The notes under the pieces: generated by a model | What the model saw: the letters and a program-made list of their open reading frames with translations, nothing else | What the model was told of the DNA's origin: nothing | Databases searched by the model: none | Shown here: positions 51,930-60,590 of the stretch, piece after piece | Numbering within the stretch: position 1 is the first letter of the stretch | How the letters are laid out: each line of letters opens with the position of its first letter | Assembly: GCA_003709165.1 (NCBI GenBank) | Contig: RDRZ01000008.1 | Span: 1-64,000 of the forward strand | Length of the DNA stretch: 64,000 bases | Reading direction: 5' to 3' | Source of the DNA: Flavobacteriaceae bacterium PRS1 | GTDB lineage: Bacteria; Bacteroidota; Bacteroidia; Flavobacteriales; Flavobacteriaceae | Program-made: the position numbers and the translations under genes

Positions 51930-52949
51930 ATGCAAAGTACAAGAACACTTTCAGATAAAATTTTTCTCCTCTTAAAAGGTTTAGGAATGGGAGCAGCAAA
52001 TAAAGTTCCTGGTGTTTCAGGAGGTATTGTTGCTTTTGTAGCTGGTTTTTACGAAGAGTTTATTTATTCCTTAAAAAAAATAAATGGCAAATCTCTTAAA
52101 CTACTGATTAATGGAAGGTTTAATAGTTTTTATCGCTATATAAATGGTCGGTTTTTAGTGCTTTTATTTTCAGGAATGATTATTAGTTATTTCAGCGTTT
52201 CCAAAATTCTGGATTACTTTTTTGCTCATTTCGAACTTTATGTATGGAGTGTTTTTTTTGGAATGATTATTGGCTCCATTTACTACATCAATAAAGATTT
52301 TAAAAACTGGAATATTAAAACAATCATTGGCTTATTGGTTGGAATTACTATTGGAATAAGTATTAGCTTTTTAGATCCAGCGATGGAAAATGATAACCTA
52401 TGGTTTGTATTTTTTTGCGGTATTATTAGTGTTTCTGGTATGACATTGCCAGGATTCTCAGGCTCATTTATATTAATTTTATTAGGAAACTACGTGTTGC
52501 TTTTGGTAGATTCGGTAAATGCACTTTACGATACGATGTTCGACATTTTTTCTGGTAATTTTGATTTTATAGAAAATCCTGTACGTATAAGAATGTTAAA
52601 AGTGATTAGTGTTTTTACTTTAGGTTCTATTGTAGGTTTAGTTAGCTTTTCACATCTTATTAGTTATGTTTTAAAGCATTTTAAAAATATAACCTTATCT
52701 GTTATTATGGGTTTTATTATTGGTTCTCTTGGTGTGGTTTGGCCATGGAAAAAAACCATTTATAAAACACTCGAAGACGGTTCTTTTTTATTAGACTCTG
52801 CAAATGAAAAGGTAATAGAAAATTACGAACGCTATATGCCAGAATTTTCAACAGAATCATTTATAGCAATGGCTTACATTGTTTTCGGAATATTAATTGT
52901 TTTAGCTTTAGAGCTGTATGGTCAAAAAACAAGAAAAATAAATGTCTAA
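51930..52949 (+). CDS. DUF368 membrane protein (second of pair)
   Basis: A 339-residue paralogue of the preceding gene. NKVPGVSGGIVAFVAGFYEEF and MTLPGFSGSFILILLGNYVLL are its two signature loops, and GSLGVVWPWKKTIYKTLE matches GSLNKIWPWKEPLS of the first copy. It carries an extra loop near residues 190-220 (DTMFDIFSGNFDFIENPVR). Both copies appear intact, so they may act as a pair or on different carriers. It overlaps aroE by 8 bases. Confidence 0.9.
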   Translation: MQSTRTLSDKIFLLLKGLGMGAANKVPGVSGGIVAFVAGFYEEFIYSLKKINGKSLKLLINGRFNSFYRYINGRFLVLLFSGMIISYFSVSKILDYFFAHFELYVWSVFFGMIIGSIYYINKDFKNWNIKTIIGLLVGITIGISISFLDPAMENDNLWFVFFCGIISVSGMTLPGFSGSFILILLGNYVLLLVDSVNALYDTMFDIFSGNFDFIENPVRIRMLKVISVFTLGSIVGLVSFSHLISYVLKHFKNITLSVIMGFIIGSLGVVWPWKKTIYKTLEDGSFLLDSANEKVIENYERYMPEFSTESFIAMAYIVFGILIVLALELYGQKTRKINV

Positions 52950-53673
52950 ATTTGGTCTCATAGGAAAAGACATTGGTTATTCATTTTCAAAATCATACTT
53001 TACTGATAAGTTTGAAAGTGAAGGTTTACCACATGCATATCAAAACTTTGATATAGATTCTGTTGACGATTTTACAGATATTATTAAGAATATCAAAGAC
53101 CTAAAAGGTCTAAATGTAACCATACCTTATAAAGAAACTATCCTATCTTTTTTGGATAAGTTAGATGAAAAGGCTAAAGAGATTGGTGCAGTAAACACGA
53201 TTAAAATTACAGAAAATGGCAGTCTTATTGGCTACAATACAGATTATTACGGATTCATAAAATCTATTGAACCCTATCTAAAAACACATCATAAAAAAGC
53301 ATTAATACTTGGTACTGGAGGCGCATCTAAAGCAATTGCGTATGCCTTAAAAAAGTTAGGCATAGAATATAATTATGTTTCAAGAACAGCTTTAAATAAT
53401 GCAATATATACGTACCAAACACTTTCCGAAGAAATTATTGGGGAACATCATATAATTATTAATTGTTCACCTCTTGGGACATATCCAAATACCAATATTT
53501 GCCCTCAAATTCCGTATGATGCAATAACAAAATCGCATCTCCTATACGATTTAATTTATAATCCGGATGAAACTAAATTTTTAACTATCGGCAAACTTAA
53601 AGGTGCAACAATTTGCAATGGTTTAGAGATGTTAAAATCACAAGCCGACAGAGCTTGGAAAATTTGGAATTAG
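52942..53673 (+). CDS. aroE: Shikimate dehydrogenase
   Basis: A 243-residue NADPH enzyme of the aromatic amino acid pathway, reducing 3-dehydroshikimate. The substrate-binding serines are in GKDIGYSFSKSYF, the catalytic Lys64 is in NVTIPYKE, and the cofactor motif GTGGASK is at residues 124-130. NCSPLGTYPN and the ending GLEMLKSQADRAWKIW are family features. It is slightly shorter than the enterobacterial enzyme, as in other Bacteroidota. Its start overlaps the end of the second DUF368 gene. Confidence 0.94.
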   Translation: MSKFGLIGKDIGYSFSKSYFTDKFESEGLPHAYQNFDIDSVDDFTDIIKNIKDLKGLNVTIPYKETILSFLDKLDEKAKEIGAVNTIKITENGSLIGYNTDYYGFIKSIEPYLKTHHKKALILGTGGASKAIAYALKKLGIEYNYVSRTALNNAIYTYQTLSEEIIGEHHIIINCSPLGTYPNTNICPQIPYDAITKSHLLYDLIYNPDETKFLTIGKLKGATICNGLEMLKSQADRAWKIWN

Positions 53674-53764
53674 CTCTAAAAAACTTATAAATCCCCATTT
53701 ACCCTTGTGTTTTTAATAGTTAATATTATCTTTAAACAATATAAAATAATTGAGAACCTAAACA

Positions 53765-55954
53765 TTGAAAGATATGTCTGAGAAAGATAACCTGCCAAAA
53801 GCAGATGGAACTAAAGAAACAAAACCAACCGAAAATAAAAATATAACTGTAGAAGTCGAAACAGTTATAGAAAATATTTCTGAAAAAAGTACTGAAGCAG
53901 AAGAAGAAACCGTTTCAAACATTGAAGAAGAAAAAGAAGAAGCTGCATCTGAAGAAAAAGAAGAAATTGTTGATGATGTAGAACCAGAAGCAAAAGTTGA
54001 AGAAGTTATACCAGAAAACATAGAAGAAACCTCTTCTGAAATTCAAACTGAATTAGAAGAGAAAACTCCTGAAACTGATACTTCAGAAAAAGAACAATCC
54101 AAAAATCTTACCGAAAATAAAGAAGATGAAGAAGCAACTAATGACGACACTCTAAACGAAATTGAAACTGTAAATACTAAAGATGCTGAAGATGCTGAAG
54201 ATGCTGAAGATGCTGATAAAGAAAAGCATCCAAAAGTTGAAACCAAAGACTACCAAGCTATGTCTATGGAAGATTTGGTAGATGAGTTTGAGAAATTATT
54301 TGAAAACGAAAAAATTCAAACTTTAAAATCTCAAATTGAGACCATAAAAAGTGTGTTTTCAACTAAATTTAGTGCGCTTTTAGAAGGAAAAAAAGCAAAA
54401 TTTATTGCAGAAGGTGGTAATACAATCGACTTTTATTTCGATAGTCCCTTAAAAAAGCGTTACAATTCTATTTTTAAAACATATAGAGAAAAACGTCAGG
54501 CACATTATAAAAATTTAGAAAAAAGTCTAAAGGAAAATTTAGAAATTCGTTTAGAAATACTTGAAGAAATAAAAGGCTTAATAAATGTTGAAGAAAATAT
54601 AAACACTACTTACAAACATTTTAAAGGATTACAGGAAAGTTGGAGAAATGCTGGTCCAATTCCGCGAGATAGGTATAATACAGTATGGAACAATTATCAC
54701 CATCATATCGAAAATTTTTACGATTTCCTACATTTAAACAGAGACTTACGCGATTTAGATTTTAAGCATAATTTAGAACAAAAACTAAAATTAATTAATC
54801 ACGCCGAAGAGTTAGCACAAGATGATGATAACAATAGGTCATTTAGAGAGTTACAAGTTTTACATAAAATTTGGAAAGAAGAACTTGGACCAGTTGACAA
54901 AGAACATCGTGAGCTTATTTGGGAACGTTTTAGTGCAGCTACAAAGACAATACACGAAAAACGATATGCTCATTTTGAAGAATTGGATAAGGTTTACGAA
55001 AAAAATCTTGAGGTAAAACATGACATTATTGCCCAAATAGATGCTGTAACAAAAGATGAAACCAATAATCATTCCATTTGGCAAAAACGAATACGAACCA
55101 TCGAAGATTTACGCAACCAATTTTTTAAGGCTGGTAAAATTCCTATTAAAGTAAACGAAGCCACTTGGTCGAAATTCAAAACAGTAGTTAGGGAATTTAA
55201 CCATAAGAAAAATATTTTTTATAAAGGATTAAAAAAAGACCAATACGAAAATCTACAAAAAAAGTTGGCTCTTATTAAAATAGCAGAAGAAAATAAAGAC
55301 AATGAAGACTTTGATACTACTACGCCTTTAATGAAAAAAATTCAAAACGAATGGAAAAATATTGGTCATGTTCCTAGAAAAGATAGTGATAAGGTTTGGA
55401 AACAATTTAAAGATACCTGTAATCATTATTTTAACAAGTTTCATGATGTAAAAAACGAATCGAATAAAGAAGAAATTGAAGCTTTAGCTAAAAAATATGC
55501 ACTGTTAGAAACGCTTAAAAGCATAAAAATTACTGATGAGGTTAAAAGTAATTTAGCGCTAATAAAAGAGTATATAGCAAGTTGGAAAACTATAGGTAGA
55601 GTACCGTATAACAAGCGTTTTATCGATGGAAAATTCAACAAAACAGTAGAAAGTCTGTACAATAAAATGGATATAAGCAAAGCTGAAACTGAACTCTTGA
55701 AATACGATAATAAATTAGAAACTTTAGCAGGAAGAGAAGATAAGCGACTTTTAGATAACGAACTAAATTATATACGCAAAAGGGTTGATGAAATTAAAGG
55801 CGAAATCAATCAATTAGAAAATAATCTTCAGTTTTTCTCTAATGTAGATGACACGAATCCATTAGTAAAAGACGTTCATAAGAGTATTGAAAATTATAAA
55901 ACGGTACTAACTACTTGGGAAAGCAAACTAAGAAAAATAAAAAAATTCTATTAA
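53765..55954 (+). CDS. DUF349 protein with acidic low-complexity N-terminus
   Basis: A 729-residue cytosolic protein. The first 155 residues are extremely acidic (EEEKEEAASEEKEEI and similar, then a DAE-DAE-DAE run), and the rest is a chain of about six DUF349 helical units, each with a W-x-x-G-P/H-[VI]-P motif: LQESWRNAGPIPRDRYNTVW, IWKEELGPVDKEHRELIWERF, IQNEWKNIGHVPRKDSDKVWKQF, IASWKTIGRVPYNKRFIDGKF. The unit is found in proteins of unclear function. The initial codon here is TTG at 53765; an ATG follows at 53774 and may be the real start. Confidence 0.87.
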   Translation: MKDMSEKDNLPKADGTKETKPTENKNITVEVETVIENISEKSTEAEEETVSNIEEEKEEAASEEKEEIVDDVEPEAKVEEVIPENIEETSSEIQTELEEKTPETDTSEKEQSKNLTENKEDEEATNDDTLNEIETVNTKDAEDAEDAEDADKEKHPKVETKDYQAMSMEDLVDEFEKLFENEKIQTLKSQIETIKSVFSTKFSALLEGKKAKFIAEGGNTIDFYFDSPLKKRYNSIFKTYREKRQAHYKNLEKSLKENLEIRLEILEEIKGLINVEENINTTYKHFKGLQESWRNAGPIPRDRYNTVWNNYHHHIENFYDFLHLNRDLRDLDFKHNLEQKLKLINHAEELAQDDDNNRSFRELQVLHKIWKEELGPVDKEHRELIWERFSAATKTIHEKRYAHFEELDKVYEKNLEVKHDIIAQIDAVTKDETNNHSIWQKRIRTIEDLRNQFFKAGKIPIKVNEATWSKFKTVVREFNHKKNIFYKGLKKDQYENLQKKLALIKIAEENKDNEDFDTTTPLMKKIQNEWKNIGHVPRKDSDKVWKQFKDTCNHYFNKFHDVKNESNKEEIEALAKKYALLETLKSIKITDEVKSNLALIKEYIASWKTIGRVPYNKRFIDGKFNKTVESLYNKMDISKAETELLKYDNKLETLAGREDKRLLDNELNYIRKRVDEIKGEINQLENNLQFFSNVDDTNPLVKDVHKSIENYKTVLTTWESKLRKIKKFY
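54182..54217 (+). repeat. 9-bp in-frame tandem repeat in the DUF349 gene
   Basis: Four copies of GATGCTGAA (the last GATGCTGAT) at 54182-54217 encode Asp-Ala-Glu units. Unlike the methyltransferase repeat this one is a multiple of three and would only change the length of the acidic tail. Confidence 0.85.
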
Positions 55955-55961
55955 AAATCAA

Positions 55962-55987
55962 ATCCTACCTGTAACTACAAGTAGGAT
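55962..55987 (+). terminator. Weak hairpin after the DUF349 gene
   Basis: ATCCTACCTGT pairs with ACAAGTAGGAT with one mismatch inside the stem, 8 bases after the stop codon. No T-run follows, so it may be a pause or processing hairpin rather than an intrinsic terminator. Confidence 0.3.
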
Positions 55988-56139
55988 GTTGACTCCTAAC
56001 TAAACTAAATAAAACTTAATTAAAATCTAATGTTATTAGATTAAAATTTTCTTTTAACTCAAGACGAGTTATAACATTTTATAATAGATATTAGATATAC
56101 GTTACAACCTATATATTTGGATGTTTGTAGTAAAAAATA

Positions 56140-56913
56140 TTATAAGCTTTTCGCCTCTTCCCAAAACACATCCATTTCAGATAAAGTCATTTCGTTTAAG
56201 GTTTTGTTTAACGTTTTAGCTTTACTCTCGAGGTATTGAAAGCGTTTAATAAATTTTTTATTGGTAGTTTCTAAAGCATTTTCTGGATTTATATTTAAAA
56301 ATCGAGCGTAATTTATCAACGAAAACAAGACATCACCAAACTCCTGTTCAATTTGCTCCTGGTTTCCATTTTTTACTTCTTCTTTAAATTCTTGTAGTTC
56401 CTCTTCTACTTTTTCCCAAACTTGTTGAGGTTCTTCCCAATCAAATCCAACTCCAGCAACTTTTTCCTGGATTCGACTCGCTTTTACAAGTGCCGGCAAA
56501 CTTTTGGGAACGCCTTCTAAAACACTTGTTTTACCTTCTTTAAGTTTTAGTTTTTCCCAATTTTGTTTTACTTCAGCTTCATCCTTAACTTTAACATCGC
56601 CATAAATATGAGGATGCCTGTTAATCAATTTCTCGCAAATAGAGTTGGCAACATCTGCAATATCAAAATCATTTGTTTCGCTACCAATTTTTGCATAAAA
56701 AACAATATGCAACAACAAATCTCCTAATTCATTTTTTACTTCCTGTAAATCGTTATCGAGAATAGCGTCACCAAGTTCATAAGTTTCTTCAATGGTTAAA
56801 TGCCTTAAAGATTTTAATGTTTGTTTCTTATCCCAAGGACACTTGGATCTTAACTCGTCCATAACAGTTAATAAACGATCAAAAGCTTTGAGTTGGTCTT
56901 TTCTGGAATTCAT
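56140..56913 (-). CDS. mazG: Nucleoside triphosphate pyrophosphohydrolase MazG
   Basis: A 257-residue enzyme with two MazG domains. The N-terminal copy has CPWDKKQTLKSLRHLTIEETYEL (in part) and NELGDLLLHIVFYAKI; the C-terminal copy has EELQEFKEEVKNGN and QEFGDVLFSLINYARFLNINPE. The paired Glu and Asp residues bind Mg. MazG hydrolyses NTPs to NMP and pyrophosphate and lowers ppGpp effects in stressed cells. Length is normal. A terminator-like hairpin lies upstream on the same strand. Confidence 0.94.
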   Translation of the reverse strand: MNSRKDQLKAFDRLLTVMDELRSKCPWDKKQTLKSLRHLTIEETYELGDAILDNDLQEVKNELGDLLLHIVFYAKIGSETNDFDIADVANSICEKLINRHPHIYGDVKVKDEAEVKQNWEKLKLKEGKTSVLEGVPKSLPALVKASRIQEKVAGVGFDWEEPQQVWEKVEEELQEFKEEVKNGNQEQIEQEFGDVLFSLINYARFLNINPENALETTNKKFIKRFQYLESKAKTLNKTLNEMTLSEMDVFWEEAKSL

Positions 56914-56985
56914 TTTAATTATAACTATTTATATGTACAACGGATTAGATTAAAGCAAATATATGAATAGTTTTATGTTTGCTAT

Positions 56986-57026
56986 ATAAAAAACAGTTAT
57001 AGTAATTTGAACCTACTATAACTGTT
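56986..57026 (-). terminator. Minus-strand terminator downstream of the DUF4136 remnant
   Basis: AACAGTTATAGTA (56992-57004) pairs with TACTATAACTGTT (57014-57026), and on the minus strand the stem is followed by a run of T (A-run at 56989-56993 on the plus strand). It would terminate the minus-strand gene remnant at 57054-57300. Confidence 0.7.
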
Positions 57027-57053
57027 ATATTTAATTATTAAAATGTTTTATAT

Positions 57054-57300
57054 TTATTTCATCGGTTTAATGGGGAATTTTTTCATTAACTTCTTTACCT
57101 TTTTAGGAATTGTTTTTTCTCTTTTTGAAGGCTTTTCTTTTATAATGGTAGTGATTATTCCTTGCCATATTAACTCTTTACTTTCATTGTCATACATATC
57201 TACAACAAATGTTCCCTCTAAATAATCATTTTCACTTGTGCAAATACATTATTTGATACACTAACAAATAATAGCATTGCTCCCAAGATTGAGATTACTT
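57054..57300 (-). pseudogene. DUF4136-type lipoprotein/exported protein, internally deleted remnant
   Basis: On the minus strand, ENDYLEGTFVVDMYDNESKE, then LIWQGIITTIIKEKPSKREK, then TIPKKVKKLMKKFPIKPMK form the C-terminal part of a DUF4136 protein (GTxVVDMxD and KREKxIxKxVxKxxKKFP are diagnostic). Directly upstream, in a different frame, is a signal-peptide-like stretch VISILGAMLLFVSVSNNVFAQ. The central domain is missing, the frames are shifted by one, and no proper start codon is present. This is a deletion remnant of a small exported protein gene. The plus-strand reading frame at 57043-57225 is antisense to it. Confidence 0.7.
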
Positions 57301-57550
57301 TTTATTTATTCTACTGTTTCCATTTGTACTACTTGATATAAATTTTTACCAATTTGGACAAAAGGTCTATAATAGGTATAATTATAAACCACGTAGTTTT
57401 ATCATTTGAAATTTATTAATAGCTGTTATAATTTATTTGAAATACAAAAAATAGCTTAATTTCTTTCGTAATAAACTATAATATACCGATTTAGTATATT
57501 CCAAAGTTAGTTTTTTTTACTTTATGAAAGAAAATATTTATAAAACATTT
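57301..57550. other. Non-coding AT-rich gap
   Basis: I see no gene, hairpin with T-run or repeat of note between the DUF4136 remnant and the flavoprotein gene. It probably includes upstream sequence of the lost DUF4136 gene and the 3' end region of the flavoprotein transcript. Confidence 0.5.
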
Positions 57551-58492
57551 TCACATCCTAATAATTTCTTTTTTTGCATCCTCAAATTCAGCCAATATAT
57601 CTTCAACAATATCAGCCACTAGTTTTATATCATGTATTAGTCCAGAGACTTGCCCAATTTCTAATTCGCCATTTACAAGATCTCCATCAAACATTCCCTT
57701 TTTAGCTCTTGCTCTTCCTAAAAGTTCTTTAAGTTCTTCAGGGTTTGGTGCTGTTTTATAAAGTTCCTGAATTTCACTAAAAAAATTGTTTTTTATAAGT
57801 CGTACAGGAGCAAGTTCTTTTAAGGTCAATTGTGTACCACCTTCTTTAGTATCTACTACAAGTTGCTTAAAGGCTCTATGTGATGACGATTCTTCACTTG
57901 TCACAAAACGGCTTCCAACCTGTACTCCATCTGCACCAAGAATCATAGTCGCTAACATTGCTTTTCCTGTTGCGATTCCTCCTGCAGCAATTAATGGAAT
58001 ATTAATCTGCTCTTTTACCATTGGAATTAGTGTAAGGGTTGTGGTTTCGTCTCTTCCATTATGCCCTCCTGCTTCAAAACCTTCAGCAACTACAGCATCC
58101 ACTCCAGCTTCTTGTGCTTTTAAAGCAAACTTTACACTGCTTACAACATGAACAACTGTAATGTCTTTTTCTTTTAACCACTTGGTCCATGTCTTCGGAT
58201 TACCTGCTGAAGTGAACACAATTTTCACGTCTTCTTCTACAATAATATCCAAAACGTCTTCAATGTTTGGATATAACATTGGAACATTAACACCAAAAGG
58301 TTTAGAGGTTGCTTTTTTACATTTTTGGATGTGCTCACGAAGCGTTTCAGGATACATCGATCCTGCTCCAATTAATCCAAGAATACCTGAATTACTAGAA
58401 GCTGAAGCCAATCGCCAACCACTATTCCAAACCATTCCTGCTTGAATGATTGGATATTGTATATTGAAAAGTTTGGTAATTCTGTTTTTCAC
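57551..58492 (-). CDS. NAD(P)H-dependent flavin oxidoreductase (nitronate monooxygenase-like)
   Basis: A 313-residue FMN-binding barrel protein of the nitronate monooxygenase/FabK superfamily. Visible motifs are QYPIIQAGMVWNSGWRLASA, GVNVPMLYPNIEDVLDIIV, VDAVVAEGFEAGGHNGRDE (conserved His for FMN and catalysis), IPLIAAGGIATGKAMLATMILGADGVQVGSRF and a C-terminal GQVSGLIHDIK helix. Members either oxidise nitronates or reduce enoyl-ACP. FabK-like use cannot be excluded, but no fatty-acid genes are nearby. It ends a minus-strand operon with mnmA, 10 bases from it. Confidence 0.9.
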   Translation of the reverse strand: MKNRITKLFNIQYPIIQAGMVWNSGWRLASASSNSGILGLIGAGSMYPETLREHIQKCKKATSKPFGVNVPMLYPNIEDVLDIIVEEDVKIVFTSAGNPKTWTKWLKEKDITVVHVVSSVKFALKAQEAGVDAVVAEGFEAGGHNGRDETTTLTLIPMVKEQINIPLIAAGGIATGKAMLATMILGADGVQVGSRFVTSEESSSHRAFKQLVVDTKEGGTQLTLKELAPVRLIKNNFFSEIQELYKTAPNPEELKELLGRARAKKGMFDGDLVNGELEIGQVSGLIHDIKLVADIVEDILAEFEDAKKEIIRM

Positions 58493-58502
58493 AAGAGTTA
58501 AA

Positions 58503-59690
58503 TTAAGAAATTACTCCCGAACCTACTAATTCGTCATCAAGATACCATGCTACAAACTGTCCTTCGGTTATTGCAGATTGTGGTTTTTCGAAGGCTACAT
58601 ACAATCCACTACTTACTTTATGAAGCGTTGCTTTTTGCAAAGGTTGACGATAGCGAATTCTTACAAAAACATCTAATGTTTGATCAATTTCTAAAGCCAA
58701 ATCTTCACGAATCCAATGCAATTCTTCATTGGTTACAAACAGTACACTTTTGTATAATCCCGGATGCGATTTGCCTTGTCCTGTATAAATTACATTTTCA
58801 TCTACATTTGTTTCGATAACAAATAATGGCTCTACTGTTCCACCAACAGCGAGTCCTTTACGCTGACCTTTTGTAAAATAATGTGCGCCTTGATGCTTAC
58901 CAACAATTTTACCATCAGTAATTGAATATTCTAATTTACGAGATGAATACTGAAGTTTTTCTTCTTCCGAATTAAAATCAGGTAACTCTTGCTTATACAT
59001 ATCATTGTCTTGAGGAATCTCAACAATAAGACCTTCTTTTGGTTTTAACTGTTGCTGTAAAAAATCTGGAAGCTTTACTTTTCCTATAAAACAAAGTCCT
59101 TGGGAGTCTTTTTTATCGGCAGTTATAAGGTCTATTTTAGCAGCTATTTTTCTAACTTCCGGTTTCGTGAGTTCTCCAATTGGAAATAATGTTTTTGCTA
59201 ATTGCTCCTGCGACAACTGACACAAAAAATATGATTGATCTTTATTGCTGTCTTTTCCTGCAAGTAACTGAAAAATATTTTTACCATCTTTTTCAAAACT
59301 GTTTTTTCTACAATAGTGACCTGTTGCAATATAATCTGCTCCTAATTCCATGGCAATCTTCATAAACACATCAAATTTTATTTCACGGTTACAAAGCACA
59401 TCAGGATTTGGTGTTCTGCCTCTTTCATATTCGTTAAACATATAATCTACAATACGCTTTTTGTATTGTTTACTTAAATCTACTGTTTGAAAAGGAATGC
59501 CTAATTTTTCTGCAACGAGCATAGCGTCGTTACTATCGTCTAACCAAGGACATTCATCGGAAATTGTTACAGAATCGTCATGCCAATTTTTCATAAACAA
59601 TCCTATGACTTCGTAACCTTGCTGCTTTAATAAATACGCTGCAACGCTAGAATCCACTCCTCCTGAAAGTCCGACAATTACTCTTTGCAT
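58503..59690 (-). CDS. mnmA: tRNA-specific 2-thiouridylase MnmA
   Basis: A 395-residue enzyme that puts sulfur on uridine 34 of tRNA for Lys, Glu and Gln. The PP-loop SGGVDSS is at residues 9-15. The two catalytic cysteines are in [12 protein letters not shown] and [13 protein letters not shown]. The substrate loops [13 protein letters not shown] and [11 protein letters not shown] and the C-terminal barrel ([25 protein letters not shown], in part) complete the family pattern. Length is normal. Confidence 0.96.
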   Translation of the reverse strand: MQRVIVGLSGGVDSSVAAYLLKQQGYEVIGLFMKNWHDDSVTISDECPWLDDSNDAMLVAEKLGIPFQTVDLSKQYKKRIVDYMFNEYERGRTPNPDVLCNREIKFDVFMKIAMELGADYIATGHYCRKNSFEKDGKNIFQLLAGKDSNKDQSYFLCQLSQEQLAKTLFPIGELTKPEVRKIAAKIDLITADKKDSQGLCFIGKVKLPDFLQQQLKPKEGLIVEIPQDNDMYKQELPDFNSEEEKLQYSSRKLEYSITDGKIVGKHQGAHYFTKGQRKGLAVGGTVEPLFVIETNVDENVIYTGQGKSHPGLYKSVLFVTNEELHWIREDLALEIDQTLDVFVRIRYRQPLQKATLHKVSSGLYVAFEKPQSAITEGQFVAWYLDDELVGSGVIS

Positions 59691-59743
59691 TTTGCAAATT
59701 TACAAATAAAAAAATATGAATTAATGACTAAATTTTAATGGGA

Positions 59744-59786
59744 AAGATTCCTTCCCGATAGCTATCGGGATTAGCAGGAATAACAA
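59744..59786. repeat. Dispersed repeat with TCCCGATAGCTATCGGGA core, copy 2
   Basis: The core TCCCGATAGCTATCGGGA at 59753-59770 is a perfect palindrome, and the flanks (AAGATTCC and TTAGCAGGAATAACAA) match the copy at 37866-37908. It lies between mnmA and the MORN-repeat gene. Confidence 0.8.
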
Positions 59787-59790
59787 TATT

Positions 59791-60489
59791 TTATTGCTTC
59801 TTTTTATACTTTGAAACATAAGTAAAATCTTTTTGCTTCACAAGTCTGCCATTATTATAGTATTTCCAAACGCCTGTTTTTTTTCCTCTTTTATAAGAAC
59901 CTTGCACAAGCATAACACCATCTTCAGCATAATATTTTGCTAACCCATGAAGTTCATTATTTTCATAAATAAATGCTTTTAACAGGACACCTTCCTTTGA
60001 ATACCATTTTGAAACACCTTCAATACTTCCATCTATATAATTTGCTTCTTCAGTTAGTTTACCATTTTTATAATACACAAAACGTTTTCCGTGTAAAACA
60101 CCATTATCATTATAATTCTCAACAGTCATGATTTTTTCTGAATTATTATGATAATACAGCCACTTACCTACATACAGTTTTACATTCATTTTACCTTCAC
60201 TTATCACCTTGCCTCTTGAAGAAAAAAACTTTACTTCTGCACTATTATCTTTCTCATTAAATTGTTTGGTAGCGGTTAAGACACTTCTTTTTTTTATGTA
60301 TTTATAAAATTTAAAGAGTCCAATTTCTTTTCCATGAAAAAACTCGCCTTGGTATCTTATTTTATCAGTCTTTTCAAAGTTTTTTTTCCAAATACCGTGT
60401 CGCTTACCATTAGCATCAAATTGATTGATGTCTTGTGCGGAAATTAAAGATGGAATAAAACCCAAAATGATTAATAAGATATACTTCAT
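59791..60489 (-). CDS. Exported MORN-repeat (YwqK-like) protein
   Basis: A 232-residue protein with a signal peptide (YILLIILGFIPSLISAQ), then nine or so short repeats of the toxin/antitoxin YwqK type: DANGKRHGIWKKNFEKTDK, YQGEFFHGKEIGLFKF, YNDNGVLHGKRFVYYKNGKLT, YIDGSIEGVSKWYSKEGV, and YKRGKKTGVWKYYNNGRLV. Databases often label it as an antitoxin, but these repeats occur in many exported bacteroidetal proteins and no toxin gene is visible. Likely a periplasmic or outer-membrane-associated repeat protein. Confidence 0.85.
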   Translation of the reverse strand: MKYILLIILGFIPSLISAQDINQFDANGKRHGIWKKNFEKTDKIRYQGEFFHGKEIGLFKFYKYIKKRSVLTATKQFNEKDNSAEVKFFSSRGKVISEGKMNVKLYVGKWLYYHNNSEKIMTVENYNDNGVLHGKRFVYYKNGKLTEEANYIDGSIEGVSKWYSKEGVLLKAFIYENNELHGLAKYYAEDGVMLVQGSYKRGKKTGVWKYYNNGRLVKQKDFTYVSKYKKKQ

Positions 60490-60590
60490 ATCCTGATTAA
60501 CGTGATTATTTATCTAAAATTGTTTATCCAAAAAAGCTGTCAAAATGAAAGTAATAACAGCTCAATTTAAGTATTTATTTTAAAAATATA

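Noticed and set aside
57043-57225. Plus-strand 60-residue hydrophobic frame
   Set aside because: It is exactly antisense to a recognisable DUF4136 C-terminus on the minus strand, which explains its composition.
59791-60489. Antitoxin of a toxin-antitoxin system
   Set aside because: The protein has a signal peptide and many MORN-like repeats, and there is no toxin-like gene next to it.
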